Source: Fimbriiglobus sp. (lineage in GTDB: Bacteria > Planctomycetota > Planctomycetia > Gemmatales > Gemmataceae). From it: a stretch of DNA of 54,906 nt. Below are positions 45,385-54,751 of the stretch, piece after piece. The notes below the pieces were generated by a model. The model did not search any database and was not told where the DNA came from. It worked only from the letters and a program-made list of their open reading frames with translations. The stretch covers positions 1 through 54,906 of the forward strand of contig JANXTU010000210.1 in NCBI GenBank assembly GCA_025352235.1, written 5' to 3'. The position numbers and the translations under genes are program-made. Positions within the stretch are counted from its first letter, which is position 1, and each line of letters starts with the position of its first letter.

Positions 45385-45774
45385 CTACCCCCAGCCCCGG
45401 CTTTGCCACCAGACGGCGAGCATGACGAAGCCGTCAAACCCCAAGTGGAACGGAACGATCCACCCCAAGTGCGGGGCCATGATGGCGAAGTCGATCTTCT
45501 CCGCGAGGGTCGGATCGGCGGCGATTTTGTGCTTCAACGCTTCGCTCAGACTTTCCCACTGTTTCACGACGTGGATCATTCCGAGAAAATGCGTGAGGGC
45601 GAAGAAGACGAACCCCGCCAGCACGGCCCGACCGCCGCGGGTGTGCCAACGCAACGACGGAAACAATCCGACGAGCAAAATGACGCCGAGGCCGGCGAGC
45701 ATGATCACGTTCCATCCCATGAAAATGAAATCGGATCGCTTCAAGATTTCGGGCAGCAGTGCGTTGGCGTCCAT
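45385..45774 (-). CDS. Small integral membrane protein
   Basis: A 129-residue hydrophobic protein with about three to four membrane helices: around residues 20-38 (GWNVIMLAGLGVILLVGLF), 48-68 (AVLAGFVFFALTHFLGMIHV), and the C-terminal helix from LGWIVPFHLGFDGFVMLAVWW. The histidines in THFLGMIH and PHLGW recall haem- or metal-binding positions, but no family is recognised. It is 6 bp downstream of topA and probably cotranscribed with it, and convergent with the RidA gene. Confidence 0.6.
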   Translation of the reverse strand: MDANALLPEILKRSDFIFMGWNVIMLAGLGVILLVGLFPSLRWHTRGGRAVLAGFVFFALTHFLGMIHVVKQWESLSEALKHKIAADPTLAEKIDFAIMAPHLGWIVPFHLGFDGFVMLAVWWQSRGWG

Positions 45775-45780
45775 GGGGAA

Positions 45781-48741
45781 TTAGGCCTCCACCGGCGGCT
45801 GCGGAGCCTGCATTTGGGCCATCTGCTCCGAGGACAATTGCTTGCTCCCCCGGCAGTCCGGGTAGTTGTTGCAGCCGAGGAAGTATTTGCCCATGTACTG
45901 CCGGAGCTTCATGCCGGCCCCGCAGGTCGGGCAGGCGTCCTTGACGTCGAGCACCGGCACGGGGGCCTTGGCAACCTTCGGTTTCGGCGCCGGTAAGATG
46001 TCCTTGAGTTTCTCCTTCATCTCGGCGTTGAGCGACTTCGCATTGCGGCACTTCGGGTAGGCGGTGCAGGCCAGAAACGGCCCGCGGAAGGTGCTGCGGA
46101 TCGTCATCGGGGCGGCGCACTTATCGCAGACCACGCCCGTTTCCGGCGGCGGTTTCGGCCGGCCGGTTTCGTCGGCGTCGCAGGTGAACTTGCACTTCTT
46201 CGTGTCGCTGCAGGTGACGTAGCGATTGCCCGACTTGCTGAGTTTCAGCAACAGTTGTTTGCCGCATTTCGGGCAGGGCACGGGGCTGGGCAACGTGCTC
46301 ACCACCGGTTTGCCGTCGGCGCCGAGGTTCATGATCGCCACGCATTCGGGCGCCCCTTCGCAGGTGAAGAAGACGCCGAAGCGGCCGTCCTTCTTGATCA
46401 TGAATTTGCCGCAAGCCGGGCAGACGATGTCGGTCACTTCCGGGCCGGTGCTCTCGGTGCCGTCTTCGCTGCGTTTGTAGAGGCAGGGGTTCTCCGGGTC
46501 TTTCCATCCGGAGCAGCCGATGAACTTGTTCCCCGACTTGCGACTGAACATCGCCACGAGCGGCTTACCGCACTTGGGGCAGGCCTCGCCGATCTCGATG
46601 CCGCGCTGGGCCGGCATGTCGGTCTCGGCTTTGATCAGCGATTCTTGGAACGGCTTCCAGAATTCGTCGAGCACATCGGCGTATTGGCACTTGCCACTTT
46701 CGATTTCGTCGAGCTCTTCTTCGAAGTGGCTCGTGAACTTCATGTCCATGATTTTGGGGAAGTGCGCGACGAGCAATTTCGTCACGACGATGCCGATCTG
46801 CGTGGCGTAGAATCGCCGTTCCTTCTGCTCGACGTAGCCGCGGGCCTGGACAGTTTCGATGATGCTCGAATAGGTCGACGGCCGGCCAATCCCCTCTTTT
46901 TCGAGGGCTTTCACGAGCGACGCTTCGTTGTAGCGCGGCGGTGGCTGCGTGAAGTGCTGCGTCTCGGTGAGGTCGAGTTTGTCGAGCGGTTGCTTCTCCG
47001 CCAAGGGGGGAAGCAACACATCTTCCGACTTCGCCGGGCTCATGACTTTGCGGTAGCCTTCGAACTTTTCGATGCGGCCGTTGGTGCGGAACAAGCCCGG
47101 CCCGGCGGTGATCTCCACGGCCGTGATGCTGAACACCGCGTTGGCCATTTGGCTGGCGACGAAGCGATTCCAGATCAGCGTGTAAACCTTGAGGTTGTCT
47201 TCCGCCAACCCGAGTTGCGCGGCCTTCTGCGGGGTCATCGCCACGTCCGTCGGTCGGACGCACTCGTGAGCTTCTTGGGCGGCCTTGCCGGACGCATAGG
47301 CGTTCGGCTTCTCCGGGCAGTAGCGGGCGCCGAACTCATTTTGAATGTGCTCTCGCACGGCCTTCAACGCATCCGGGCCGACGCGGGTGCTGTCGGTTCG
47401 CATGTAGGTGATGAGGGCGACGGTGCCTTCCTTGCCGAGTTCGACCCCTTGGTACAGACGCTGGGCCGCGTCCATGGTGCGCTTCGTGGTGAAGCGCAAC
47501 CGGATGTTCGACTGCTGTTGCAGGGTCGAGGTCGTGAACGGCGGTTGCGGTTTCTCTTGGCGCTCTTTTTGTTCGACCTTGCTGACGATGTACAAAGCCT
47601 TCCGCAGCACCTCGGCGATGGCGTCGGTTTGGGATTCGTTCGTCATCACCGGGTCGACGCCGTTCCACTTGGCCAACTCGGCGAGGAACGACCCTTTCGG
47701 CGGCACCGGCAGACCGACCTTGAACTCGACCGGTTTCGCCGGGGCTTCGCCTTCGACGTTCGGCGCGTCGGTATCTTCGACCGGGGCATCGGCCGCGTCG
47801 GCGTCGGCGACTTTCTCGCCTTTCTTCTTCGCGAAGATTTTGGCCGTGGCCGGGTTGGCCGTGTAGCGGATGCCGGCGTTCTGCGGGGCCAGCAGCGCCG
47901 TGATCTTCCAGAATTCGTCGCTGCGGAACGCCTCGATTTCGAGTTCGCGGTCGACGATCAACCGCACGGCGACGGACTGCACGCGGCCGGCGCTGAGGCC
48001 CGCGGCGACCTTCTTCCCGAGCAGGTTGGACAACGGGAAACCGACGACGCGGTCCATGGCCCGGCGGGCTTCCTGCGACTTCACGCGGAGCATGTCGATC
48101 TGCCCGGCGTCCGCGACGGCTTGGTGAATCGCGGTCTTCGTGATCTCGTTGAAGCGGATGCGGAACGTCCGCGCCGGGTCGAGTTGCAGCTCGTCGGCGA
48201 GGTGCCAGGCGATCGACTCCCCTTCGCGGTCGGGGTCGCTCGCCAGCAAGATGCGGTTGGCGTGCTTCGCGGCGGCGGCGAGTTCATCGAGGATTTCGCG
48301 TTTGCTACGGCCGCGCTTCACCTTGCCTTTTTGAACTTGATCGACGGTGTAGCGCAGTTTCCACCCATTACTAATCTGGATACCGGACACTTCCTCTTTG
48401 ATCTTGCGATCCTTGCCGGTGGCGAGGTCGCGGATGTGGCCGACACTGGCCAAGACTTTGTAGCCCGACCCGAGATATTTGTTGATGGTCTTCGCCTTCG
48501 CCGGCGACTCCACGATGACGAGGTCGTACGAACGCCCCGTGGCGACGCCATCGTCGGCCGCGGCGACCGATTTCCGGCTCCCGGCCCGAGCGCGTTTCGC
48601 CTGCGCTTCCAGCGGTTCGACGCCCGTCACCTCCGCGGCCACGGCTTTCGGCGCGGCCTTGCGGACGGGCGTTTTCTTCGCCTTCGGGGCCGTCGAATCG
48701 TCGGGGGACTTCTTGCGTGCAGGCACCGTGAGAAACCTCAT
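45781..48741 (-). CDS. topA: DNA topoisomerase I (type IA)
   Basis: A 986-residue enzyme that relaxes negative supercoils. The TOPRIM domain begins LVIVESPAKAKTINKYLG with the acidic pair in LLASDPDREGESIAWHLADEL. The active-site tyrosine is in ALITYMRTDSTR; other blocks are GLSAGRVQSVAVRLIVDRE and GIGRPSTYSSIIETVQARGYV. An acidic Ala/Asp-rich insert lies near residues 290-330. Five CxxC zinc-ribbon modules fill the C-terminal third (from CPKCGKPLV to CPTCGAGMKL), more than the three of the E. coli enzyme. The N-terminal 75 residues are a lysine/alanine-rich tail. A GTG at 48726 is a possible start with GAGG upstream. Confidence 0.93.
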   Translation of the reverse strand: MRFLTVPARKKSPDDSTAPKAKKTPVRKAAPKAVAAEVTGVEPLEAQAKRARAGSRKSVAAADDGVATGRSYDLVIVESPAKAKTINKYLGSGYKVLASVGHIRDLATGKDRKIKEEVSGIQISNGWKLRYTVDQVQKGKVKRGRSKREILDELAAAAKHANRILLASDPDREGESIAWHLADELQLDPARTFRIRFNEITKTAIHQAVADAGQIDMLRVKSQEARRAMDRVVGFPLSNLLGKKVAAGLSAGRVQSVAVRLIVDRELEIEAFRSDEFWKITALLAPQNAGIRYTANPATAKIFAKKKGEKVADADAADAPVEDTDAPNVEGEAPAKPVEFKVGLPVPPKGSFLAELAKWNGVDPVMTNESQTDAIAEVLRKALYIVSKVEQKERQEKPQPPFTTSTLQQQSNIRLRFTTKRTMDAAQRLYQGVELGKEGTVALITYMRTDSTRVGPDALKAVREHIQNEFGARYCPEKPNAYASGKAAQEAHECVRPTDVAMTPQKAAQLGLAEDNLKVYTLIWNRFVASQMANAVFSITAVEITAGPGLFRTNGRIEKFEGYRKVMSPAKSEDVLLPPLAEKQPLDKLDLTETQHFTQPPPRYNEASLVKALEKEGIGRPSTYSSIIETVQARGYVEQKERRFYATQIGIVVTKLLVAHFPKIMDMKFTSHFEEELDEIESGKCQYADVLDEFWKPFQESLIKAETDMPAQRGIEIGEACPKCGKPLVAMFSRKSGNKFIGCSGWKDPENPCLYKRSEDGTESTGPEVTDIVCPACGKFMIKKDGRFGVFFTCEGAPECVAIMNLGADGKPVVSTLPSPVPCPKCGKQLLLKLSKSGNRYVTCSDTKKCKFTCDADETGRPKPPPETGVVCDKCAAPMTIRSTFRGPFLACTAYPKCRNAKSLNAEMKEKLKDILPAPKPKVAKAPVPVLDVKDACPTCGAGMKLRQYMGKYFLGCNNYPDCRGSKQLSSEQMAQMQAPQPPVEA

Positions 48742-48891
48742 GTTTGCGGTTGTTGCAACCCGCGAAATTCCTAGAATCGAACTGCCGGGGAATTCGGTCG
48801 CCCCACCCCGAATTAGTACGTTGCGGGTCAAAGTGTCAAGGCCTGTCGGTCGAGAATCGTCCGCGAACCACGCCGTAAACCGAGAAGTACC

Positions 48892-51720
48892 ATGGCTTTC
48901 AATCCATTCGACATCTTCCGCCGAAATCAGAAGATCCTGATGTCGGTCATCGTCATCGGCGTGATGTTCATGTTCGTGCTCTCCACGGGCCAAGGAAACG
49001 ATTTCTTCGCTTGGCTCACCGATAAACTCAGCGCGAAGAAGTCGAAGGGCGAAATCCTCGCGGTGATCGACGGCGACAAATTCCGCGAGTCGGACGCCTC
49101 GCGGGTCCGCAGCAACCGGAATCATGCGAACCAGTACATGGCCCTCGCGGCCCGGCAGTCGTTGAACAACCTCAACACGTACACCAAAGATATCGCGAGC
49201 AAGGTGAGCCCCGAAAACCGCGGCGCCGTCCAAGGGCCGCTGTCGGCACTCAACCAGTTGTCGATGCTGTCCAACCCCGAATTCGCCCGGATGGCGCCCG
49301 ATTACTTCCGCCAAGAACTCCCGAGAGCCCGCAGCGCGTTTTTCGCCTCGCGGAAGACGCTCGACAAGCTCATCGCCAATCCGAACACGAAGCCCGAAGA
49401 TTTGGAATCCGCGTTGGCCGTCCGCAAGTTTTTGGAACTGACGATCTCGCTGTCGACATCCGACAAACACTACTTTTTCAACATGCCGAACCGCACCGCG
49501 AAGGACTCGCTCGAGTTCGCCCTGTGGTTGAAAAAAGCCGACCAACTCAAAATCCGCTTTCGCACCGACGACGTCGACGGCCTGATCGAATCGGAGTTTC
49601 TCCAGCTCAAAGCCGAGGACCGCGAGAAGATCTTGAAGGATATGACGAAAGATCGCCAATCGGGCATCACCAAAGACGTGCTCCTCGACTCCATCGGCGA
49701 CGAATTCCGCGTCCGCATGGCCCAAGTCGCCGTGTTGGGCATCACCGATGTCCGCAACCAAGGCGCCACGGCCCACGCCCCGTTCGACTACTACGAATTC
49801 TTCCGCACCGAAACGAGCCCGACCAACTACGGCGTCATTTCGGTGCCGGTCGAGAACTACATTTCGAAGGTGGAAGGCCAACCGAGCGAAACCGAACTCC
49901 GCGGGATCTTCAGCAATGCCAAGAACACAGAAGCCGACCCGAGCGAACCGAAGCCCGGCCTGAAGAAAGGCCGCGAATTGAAGCTCGGCTACGTCGAAAT
50001 CACCGGTAAAGAACCCTTCTACGCCACGGCCGCAGCCGACGCCTTGGTGAAGGCCGAAGTCGCCGCGAAGCTCGCGGCCCTGCTCGCCGCCCCCATGGGC
50101 ACGAGCTTCCTCGGCAAACTCCCCGGCGAAGTGGCTCTCGCCGCGGCGCTCGCCGTGCAGAAACTCGACAACCCCGGCCTCTTGGGGGCCTACGACGAAT
50201 ACCGCGCCAAGCAGACGGGGCAGGCCGATGCCCATTGGCTACTGACGACCCGCCTGATGCTGAAACCCGACGATAAGACCGAAGGCGCCCTCGAAGTGCT
50301 GAATCCCGTTTTCGCGTCGAGCTACGCCAACCCGCAGGTCTCCGCCACCACGGTGGGACTCGCGGCCATGCCGCTCGGCACCCTCGGCAACCTTGCCGCG
50401 GTGGCCAACGGGTCGACCCTGAACGCCGGCGTCTACGAGCGCAAACTGCGGTTCAATAGTTTCATCGCCTCGCTGGGCTGGTCGAACATGGCCGGCGTGG
50501 CGGGGTTCGGGCAATTCGCGACGAATGCCACGCCATGGGTTCGGGCCACGGGACACCTGCCCCTGACCGCCGTGAAAACGCAACTGGCCCAAAAGACCCG
50601 CGACGATCTCCGTTTCACGTTGGCCCGCCAAGACGCACAAACCCTGCGCGACGAACTCGCCAAGATCGACAAAGGCGAGGACAAAGAGAAGAACTCGAAA
50701 GACGCCGAGGCGTTTATCGCCAAATTCGCCGCGCCCGCGTCCAACTGGCTCGACAAAGACGGCAAACCGCAACTCGGCCGCGGGTTGAAACTCGGCGGGT
50801 CGACCGGCTTCTACGACGTGCACCTCATCGGCGACGATCCCGGCTTGGCCCCGCTCAAAGAGCGCCTGTCTCGCTCCCACGCCGGCGTGACAGCCGCTTC
50901 GTTCTTCGGCCGTCGCTTCTTCAACGACTTCGATCCGGTCAGCGGGCAACTCAAGCCCGCTATGAGCTACTACGCCCCGTTCCCGTACCCCGATGCGAAC
51001 GACCGCTCGTTCCCCCGGCCCAACGATTTCGAATCGCAATATCTCGTCTGGCGGACTTCCGATGTCCCGGCCGAAGCGGCCAAGGACTTCGAAAAATCGC
51101 GGGCGAAATGCGTCGACATCTGGAAGCGCCAGAAAGCCCGCGAACTGGCCAAAAAAGCCGCAGAGGACCTTGCGAGCAAGACGGCCAACTTGGGTGTCGA
51201 CTTTACCGCGACGGGTAAAGGCTTCATCGACCAGCACGCGGCCTTCCGGGCCCAGTTCGCCGACCCCGCGGCCCAAGAGCGCGTCAAGCGGTTCGAAATG
51301 CCGCGGATTTCCCGCGTGGTGATCGATCAATTCGACCCCGAGAGCGGCTCGCCGTCCGCCAAGCCTTACGGCTTGAAGGAATCGGACAACATCCCCTACC
51401 CGACCCAAAAAATACAGGACGACCTGATCGCGAACAGCGGGAAGCCGCTATCGACGTCGTTCGTGATGCTCGATCGCCCCGAGAGCACGTTCTACGTCGC
51501 GGTGGTCTTGGAACGCACCGAGCGCGGCAGCTTGGCCTTCTACAGTCTCGTCTACAACGCCGGCGACAACTCGAAAAACGTCTCCGGGGAAATGGCCGGT
51601 CGGTTCGAGGGCGAAGCCCGCAAGCAAGCCCGCGAGGAAGCCCTCGAGATGTTGAAGGCGGAGTTCAACTACGAGAAGGAATCCGAAAACCTTGAGAAGA
51701 TTTCCGGCTCCGGGGAGTGA
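48892..51720 (+). CDS. PpiD/SurA-like membrane-anchored periplasmic protein
   Basis: A 942-residue protein with a PpiD-like front: NPFDIFRRNQKILMSVIVIGVMFMFVLS is a cytoplasmic start plus membrane anchor (about 15-33), followed by the SurA-type N-terminal segment GEILAVIDGDKFRESDASRVRSNRNHANQYM. The large extracytoplasmic part is helical and charged, with two repeated VxVPVENYI-like strand regions. I see no parvulin catalytic block (the histidine/cysteine pair and GGxLG), so isomerase activity is doubtful. A chaperone role for exported proteins is inferred from the anchor and N-terminus. It is divergent from topA with a 150-bp gap. Confidence 0.7.
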   Translation: MAFNPFDIFRRNQKILMSVIVIGVMFMFVLSTGQGNDFFAWLTDKLSAKKSKGEILAVIDGDKFRESDASRVRSNRNHANQYMALAARQSLNNLNTYTKDIASKVSPENRGAVQGPLSALNQLSMLSNPEFARMAPDYFRQELPRARSAFFASRKTLDKLIANPNTKPEDLESALAVRKFLELTISLSTSDKHYFFNMPNRTAKDSLEFALWLKKADQLKIRFRTDDVDGLIESEFLQLKAEDREKILKDMTKDRQSGITKDVLLDSIGDEFRVRMAQVAVLGITDVRNQGATAHAPFDYYEFFRTETSPTNYGVISVPVENYISKVEGQPSETELRGIFSNAKNTEADPSEPKPGLKKGRELKLGYVEITGKEPFYATAAADALVKAEVAAKLAALLAAPMGTSFLGKLPGEVALAAALAVQKLDNPGLLGAYDEYRAKQTGQADAHWLLTTRLMLKPDDKTEGALEVLNPVFASSYANPQVSATTVGLAAMPLGTLGNLAAVANGSTLNAGVYERKLRFNSFIASLGWSNMAGVAGFGQFATNATPWVRATGHLPLTAVKTQLAQKTRDDLRFTLARQDAQTLRDELAKIDKGEDKEKNSKDAEAFIAKFAAPASNWLDKDGKPQLGRGLKLGGSTGFYDVHLIGDDPGLAPLKERLSRSHAGVTAASFFGRRFFNDFDPVSGQLKPAMSYYAPFPYPDANDRSFPRPNDFESQYLVWRTSDVPAEAAKDFEKSRAKCVDIWKRQKARELAKKAAEDLASKTANLGVDFTATGKGFIDQHAAFRAQFADPAAQERVKRFEMPRISRVVIDQFDPESGSPSAKPYGLKESDNIPYPTQKIQDDLIANSGKPLSTSFVMLDRPESTFYVAVVLERTERGSLAFYSLVYNAGDNSKNVSGEMAGRFEGEARKQAREEALEMLKAEFNYEKESENLEKISGSGE

Positions 51721-51990
51721 TCGGCCGTCACCGTTTCGCCTCCAACTCCGCGAGCAGTTTTTTGAAGCGCTCGCGGAGCGGGTCGAGGTCGGTGGCTTTC
51801 TTCCTGTGGGCGACCTCTTTCTCGCAATTCCTCTATTTTCACCGAGGCCTTGACTCCGCCCTCCGCCCCCGACTGGTTTTTTAGACAACCCGCCCGGATG
51901 GCTGTTGAGCGTGGGAACGCCGGTCAGTAGGATGACCCGGAGCGCCTGGCTGCGGGTGCATCGTCCCACTCCACGTCCAAGAGTCCCGCC
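51721..51990. other. Short interval before the T6SS genes
   Basis: No complete gene. On the minus strand a 35-codon open remnant (stop at 51728-51730) reads EVAHRKKATDLDPLRERFKK and so on, but it lacks a start and runs into a stop upstream, so it could be a gene fragment. No clear promoter for tssB is visible. Confidence 0.4.
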
Positions 51991-52503
51991 ATGCCCGACA
52001 GCTATCAGGACACGCTGAAACGAGTCCGAGCCCCCCGCGTCCGGATCGATTACAAAGTCGAAACCGAAGGTGCGGAGCCCCTGTTGGAACTGCCGTTCGT
52101 GGTCGGCGTCCTCGCCGATTTGTCCGGGATGCCCGCCGAGGCGAACCGCCCCGTCAAACAGCGCAAGTTCGTACCGATCGACCGCGACAACTTCGGCGAC
52201 GTGATGAACCGGGCCGGGCCGCGCGTCGCCTTCCGGGTCGCGAACAAGGTCGACGACAAATCCGAAGACTTGCTGAACGTCGAATTGAAGTTCAGCAAGC
52301 TCGAAGATTTCGAGCCGGCCCGCATCGCGGAGCAAGTGCCCGTCCTCAACGAAATGCTGCAAATGCGCAATAAGCTCACGGAACTGCTCGGGAAAATGGA
52401 GGGCAACGACGCCCTCGAGAAACTGCTCGGCGAAGTCCTCGGCAACACCGAGAAGAAGCAAGCGCTCCTCGACGCCATGAAGCCGGCCTCGGACGCGAAG
52501 TAA
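51991..52503 (+). CDS. tssB: Type VI secretion sheath small subunit TssB/VipA
   Basis: A 170-residue protein with the TssB pattern RVRIDYKVETEGAEPLLELPFVVGVLADLSG, then KFVPIDRDNFGDVMNRAGPRVAFRVANKV, and a C-terminal helical segment VPVLNEMLQMRNKLTELLGKMEGNDALEKLLGEVL. It assembles with TssC into the contractile sheath. tssC starts 39 bp downstream. The length matches the family. Confidence 0.93.
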   Translation: MPDSYQDTLKRVRAPRVRIDYKVETEGAEPLLELPFVVGVLADLSGMPAEANRPVKQRKFVPIDRDNFGDVMNRAGPRVAFRVANKVDDKSEDLLNVELKFSKLEDFEPARIAEQVPVLNEMLQMRNKLTELLGKMEGNDALEKLLGEVLGNTEKKQALLDAMKPASDAK

Positions 52504-52542
52504 CCCGTTCCCCCACACCGCACCCGCCGGAGTTTTCCCGAC

Positions 52543-54030
52543 ATGGCCGCCGAACAATCAGCCGGGTCCGCCGCGACCACCACGACAGAATTCGATAGCA
52601 ACCAGTGGCTCGACGCGGCGCTGGGCCGCATGAAAGTGACCGACGACAGCGCCGCCCGCAGTCGGGGCCTCGAAGCCCTCAACGACTTCATCAAAGCGTC
52701 GCTGCAGTCCGGCGGCACGGTCAGCAAAGACGTCGAAACGAATATCAAGTTCTGGATCGGCGCCATCGACCAAAAGATGACGGCGCAGATGAACGAGATT
52801 CTGCACAACCCCGCGCTGCAGAAGCTCGAAGCGACGTGGCGAGGCCTGCATCACCTCGTCAGCAAGTCGGAAACCGGCGAGTCGCTGAAGATCCGCGTCT
52901 TCAACATCACCAAGGACGAACTCCGCAACGACCTCGAGCGGGCCGTCGAATTCGACATGTCCGAGACCTTCAAGAAAGTCTACGAGGAAGAGTACGGTAC
53001 CCTCGGCGGCCACCCGTTCGGCATGCTCATGGGCGATTACGACTTCGATTGCCGCCGCGGGCCGGACGTGAAAATCTTGGCCGGAATGGCGGGCATCGCG
53101 GCCTCGGCGCACGCCCCGTTCGTCGCCAACGTCAGCCCGAAATCGTTCAACATGGACCGTTTCTCGGAACTGTCCAATCCGCGCGACCTCGCCAAGATTT
53201 TCACGGGGCCCGATTACGCCGCTTGGCAAGCCTTCCGCGAATCGGAAGATTCGCGCTACGTCGCCCTGACTTGCCCGCGCGTCTTGGCCCGCGAAGTCTA
53301 CGGTGAGAAATTCCAGCCGGTCGCGGAATTCAACTTCGAAGAGAACGTCGACGGCGTCGACCACGACAAGTACCTCTGGATGAACGCCTCGTGGTGTTAT
53401 GCGGCCCGGATCACCGACGCGTTTTCCAAACACGGTTGGATGGCCCGCACCCGCGGCGTCGAAGGCGGCGGCAAAGTCGAAGGCCTGCCCGTCCACACGT
53501 TCCCGACGGACGATGGCGATGTCGCCATGAAGTGCCCAACCGAAGTGGCCATCACCGAACGCCGCGAACAGGAACTCGAGAAGCTCGGCTTCCTGTCGCT
53601 GATCCACTGCAAAGGTAAACCCTACGCCGCGTTCATGTCGGCGACCTCGGCGCAGAAGCCGAAGAAGTACGACCGCGACAACGCGACGGCGAACGCCGTC
53701 CTCGGCACGAAGTTCAACCAACTGATGTGCGTTTCGCGATTCGCGCACTTCCTCAAAGTCATGGTCCGCGACAAAGTCGGCTCATTCATGGAACGCGGCG
53801 AGATGGAAATCTGGCTGAACCGCTGGATCAACAACTACGTCGTATCCAACCCGGAAGGGCAAAGCGACGAAACCAAGGCGAAGTACCCGCTGGCGTGGGC
53901 CGAGATCAAAGTCGCGGACGTCCCCGGTCAACCCGGTATGTACCGCGCCGTCGCCCACATGCGGCCGCACTTCCAATTGGAAGGCCTCGATATCTCGCTG
54001 CGGATGGTGGCCAAGCAACTGGGTAAATGA
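52543..54030 (+). CDS. tssC: Type VI secretion sheath large subunit TssC/VipB
   Basis: A 495-residue protein. Family blocks are the N-terminal IKFWIGAIDQKMTAQMNEILHNPALQKLEATWRGLHHLV, GMLMGDYDFDCRRGPDVKILAGMAGIAASAHAPFVANV, and the C-terminal FLKVMVRDKVGSFMERGEMEIWLNRWINNYV and MYRAVAHMRPHFQLEGLDISLRMV. It interlocks with TssB to form the T6SS sheath. The length is standard. It follows tssB in the same operon. Confidence 0.95.
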   Translation: MAAEQSAGSAATTTTEFDSNQWLDAALGRMKVTDDSAARSRGLEALNDFIKASLQSGGTVSKDVETNIKFWIGAIDQKMTAQMNEILHNPALQKLEATWRGLHHLVSKSETGESLKIRVFNITKDELRNDLERAVEFDMSETFKKVYEEEYGTLGGHPFGMLMGDYDFDCRRGPDVKILAGMAGIAASAHAPFVANVSPKSFNMDRFSELSNPRDLAKIFTGPDYAAWQAFRESEDSRYVALTCPRVLAREVYGEKFQPVAEFNFEENVDGVDHDKYLWMNASWCYAARITDAFSKHGWMARTRGVEGGGKVEGLPVHTFPTDDGDVAMKCPTEVAITERREQELEKLGFLSLIHCKGKPYAAFMSATSAQKPKKYDRDNATANAVLGTKFNQLMCVSRFAHFLKVMVRDKVGSFMERGEMEIWLNRWINNYVVSNPEGQSDETKAKYPLAWAEIKVADVPGQPGMYRAVAHMRPHFQLEGLDISLRMVAKQLGK

Positions 54031-54191
54031 CTCGTCGGGACGGGTCGGAAATAATTTTGCACGCGGTGTCCGGGTGCGGACCGGTTCCGCATTACTCTGG
54101 TGGAACGGACGACGGTGGCGGAGTTGGAATCGGCAGTCGCCGATGGCTCCCCCCGCGTTTCGAACACACGCCTTTCTACTGGGAGATGGTC

Positions 54192-54677
54192 ATGCCGATT
54201 TACATGAAGTACGACGGGATCGACGGCGCGGTGACGGCGGCGGGCTTCGAAAAGTGGATCGAACTCGACTCGTGCCAACTGGGCGTCAACCGTTCCATTG
54301 CCTCCGGGGCCCGCGGCAACCGGGAATCGTCAACCCCGAGCTTCTCCGACATCACGGTCAGCAAGCCACAGGATAAGGCGAGCACCGGGCTCTTCACGGC
54401 TTCACTCTACGGCGAAGGCAAAAAAGTGAACATCGCGTTCACCAAAACCTCGACGGACGGCGCGACCCAGCAAAAATTCCTCGAACTCACCCTCGAGAAC
54501 ACGCTGATTTCGAACTTCAGCATGTCCGGAAGCGGCGGGGACGCGAGCCAGCAGCCCACCGAGATGCTCGCGCTGAACTTCACCAAGATCGAGTGGAAGC
54601 ACACCGAAACCGACGTGAAGAACAAAGCCGCCACCCCCGCCATCGCCTCGTGGGACCTCGCCTCAGGCAAGAAGTAA
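54192..54677 (+). CDS. hcp: Type VI secretion tube protein Hcp
   Basis: A 161-residue protein starting MPIYMKYDGIDGAVTAAGFEKWIELDSCQLGVNRSI, the Hcp opening pattern, with SKPQDKASTGLFTASLYGEGKKVNIAF and a final LNFTKIEWKHTE strand. Hexameric rings of Hcp stack into the inner tube within the sheath. ATG 54192 is chosen because GGGAG lies 6 bp upstream; ATG 54186 is also in frame. A 161-bp gap separates it from tssC, so it may have its own promoter, as its high demand would suggest. Confidence 0.93.
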   Translation: MPIYMKYDGIDGAVTAAGFEKWIELDSCQLGVNRSIASGARGNRESSTPSFSDITVSKPQDKASTGLFTASLYGEGKKVNIAFTKTSTDGATQQKFLELTLENTLISNFSMSGSGGDASQQPTEMLALNFTKIEWKHTETDVKNKAATPAIASWDLASGKK

Positions 54678-54690
54678 TCCGATCCGCAGC

Positions 54691-54720
54691 GGGCGACCCG
54701 AACTCCGGCTCGCCCTTTTT
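54691..54720 (+). terminator. Intrinsic terminator after hcp
   Basis: A GGGCGA/TCGCCC stem (54691-54696 with 54710-54715) followed by TTTTT at 54716-54720, starting 14 bp after the hcp stop. It would limit expression of the downstream gene relative to hcp. Confidence 0.65.
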
Positions 54721-54751
54721 CCGTCGATGCCCCGAACCGGAATGGTGCGAT

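Noticed and set aside
46255-48774. 839-residue open frame on the plus strand opposite topA
   Set aside because: It mirrors the topA coding frame in a high-GC sequence, shows Arg/Gly/Asp/Val-rich low-information composition and no domain; topA has clear motifs throughout.
48742-50235. Upstream extension of the topA frame to 1484 residues
   Set aside because: The extension runs antisense through the PpiD-like gene and has no recognisable domain; topA starts at 48741 or 48726.
51728-51835. Minus-strand 35-codon open remnant
   Set aside because: No start codon, a stop just upstream and no recognisable family; kept only as a note on the intergenic interval.
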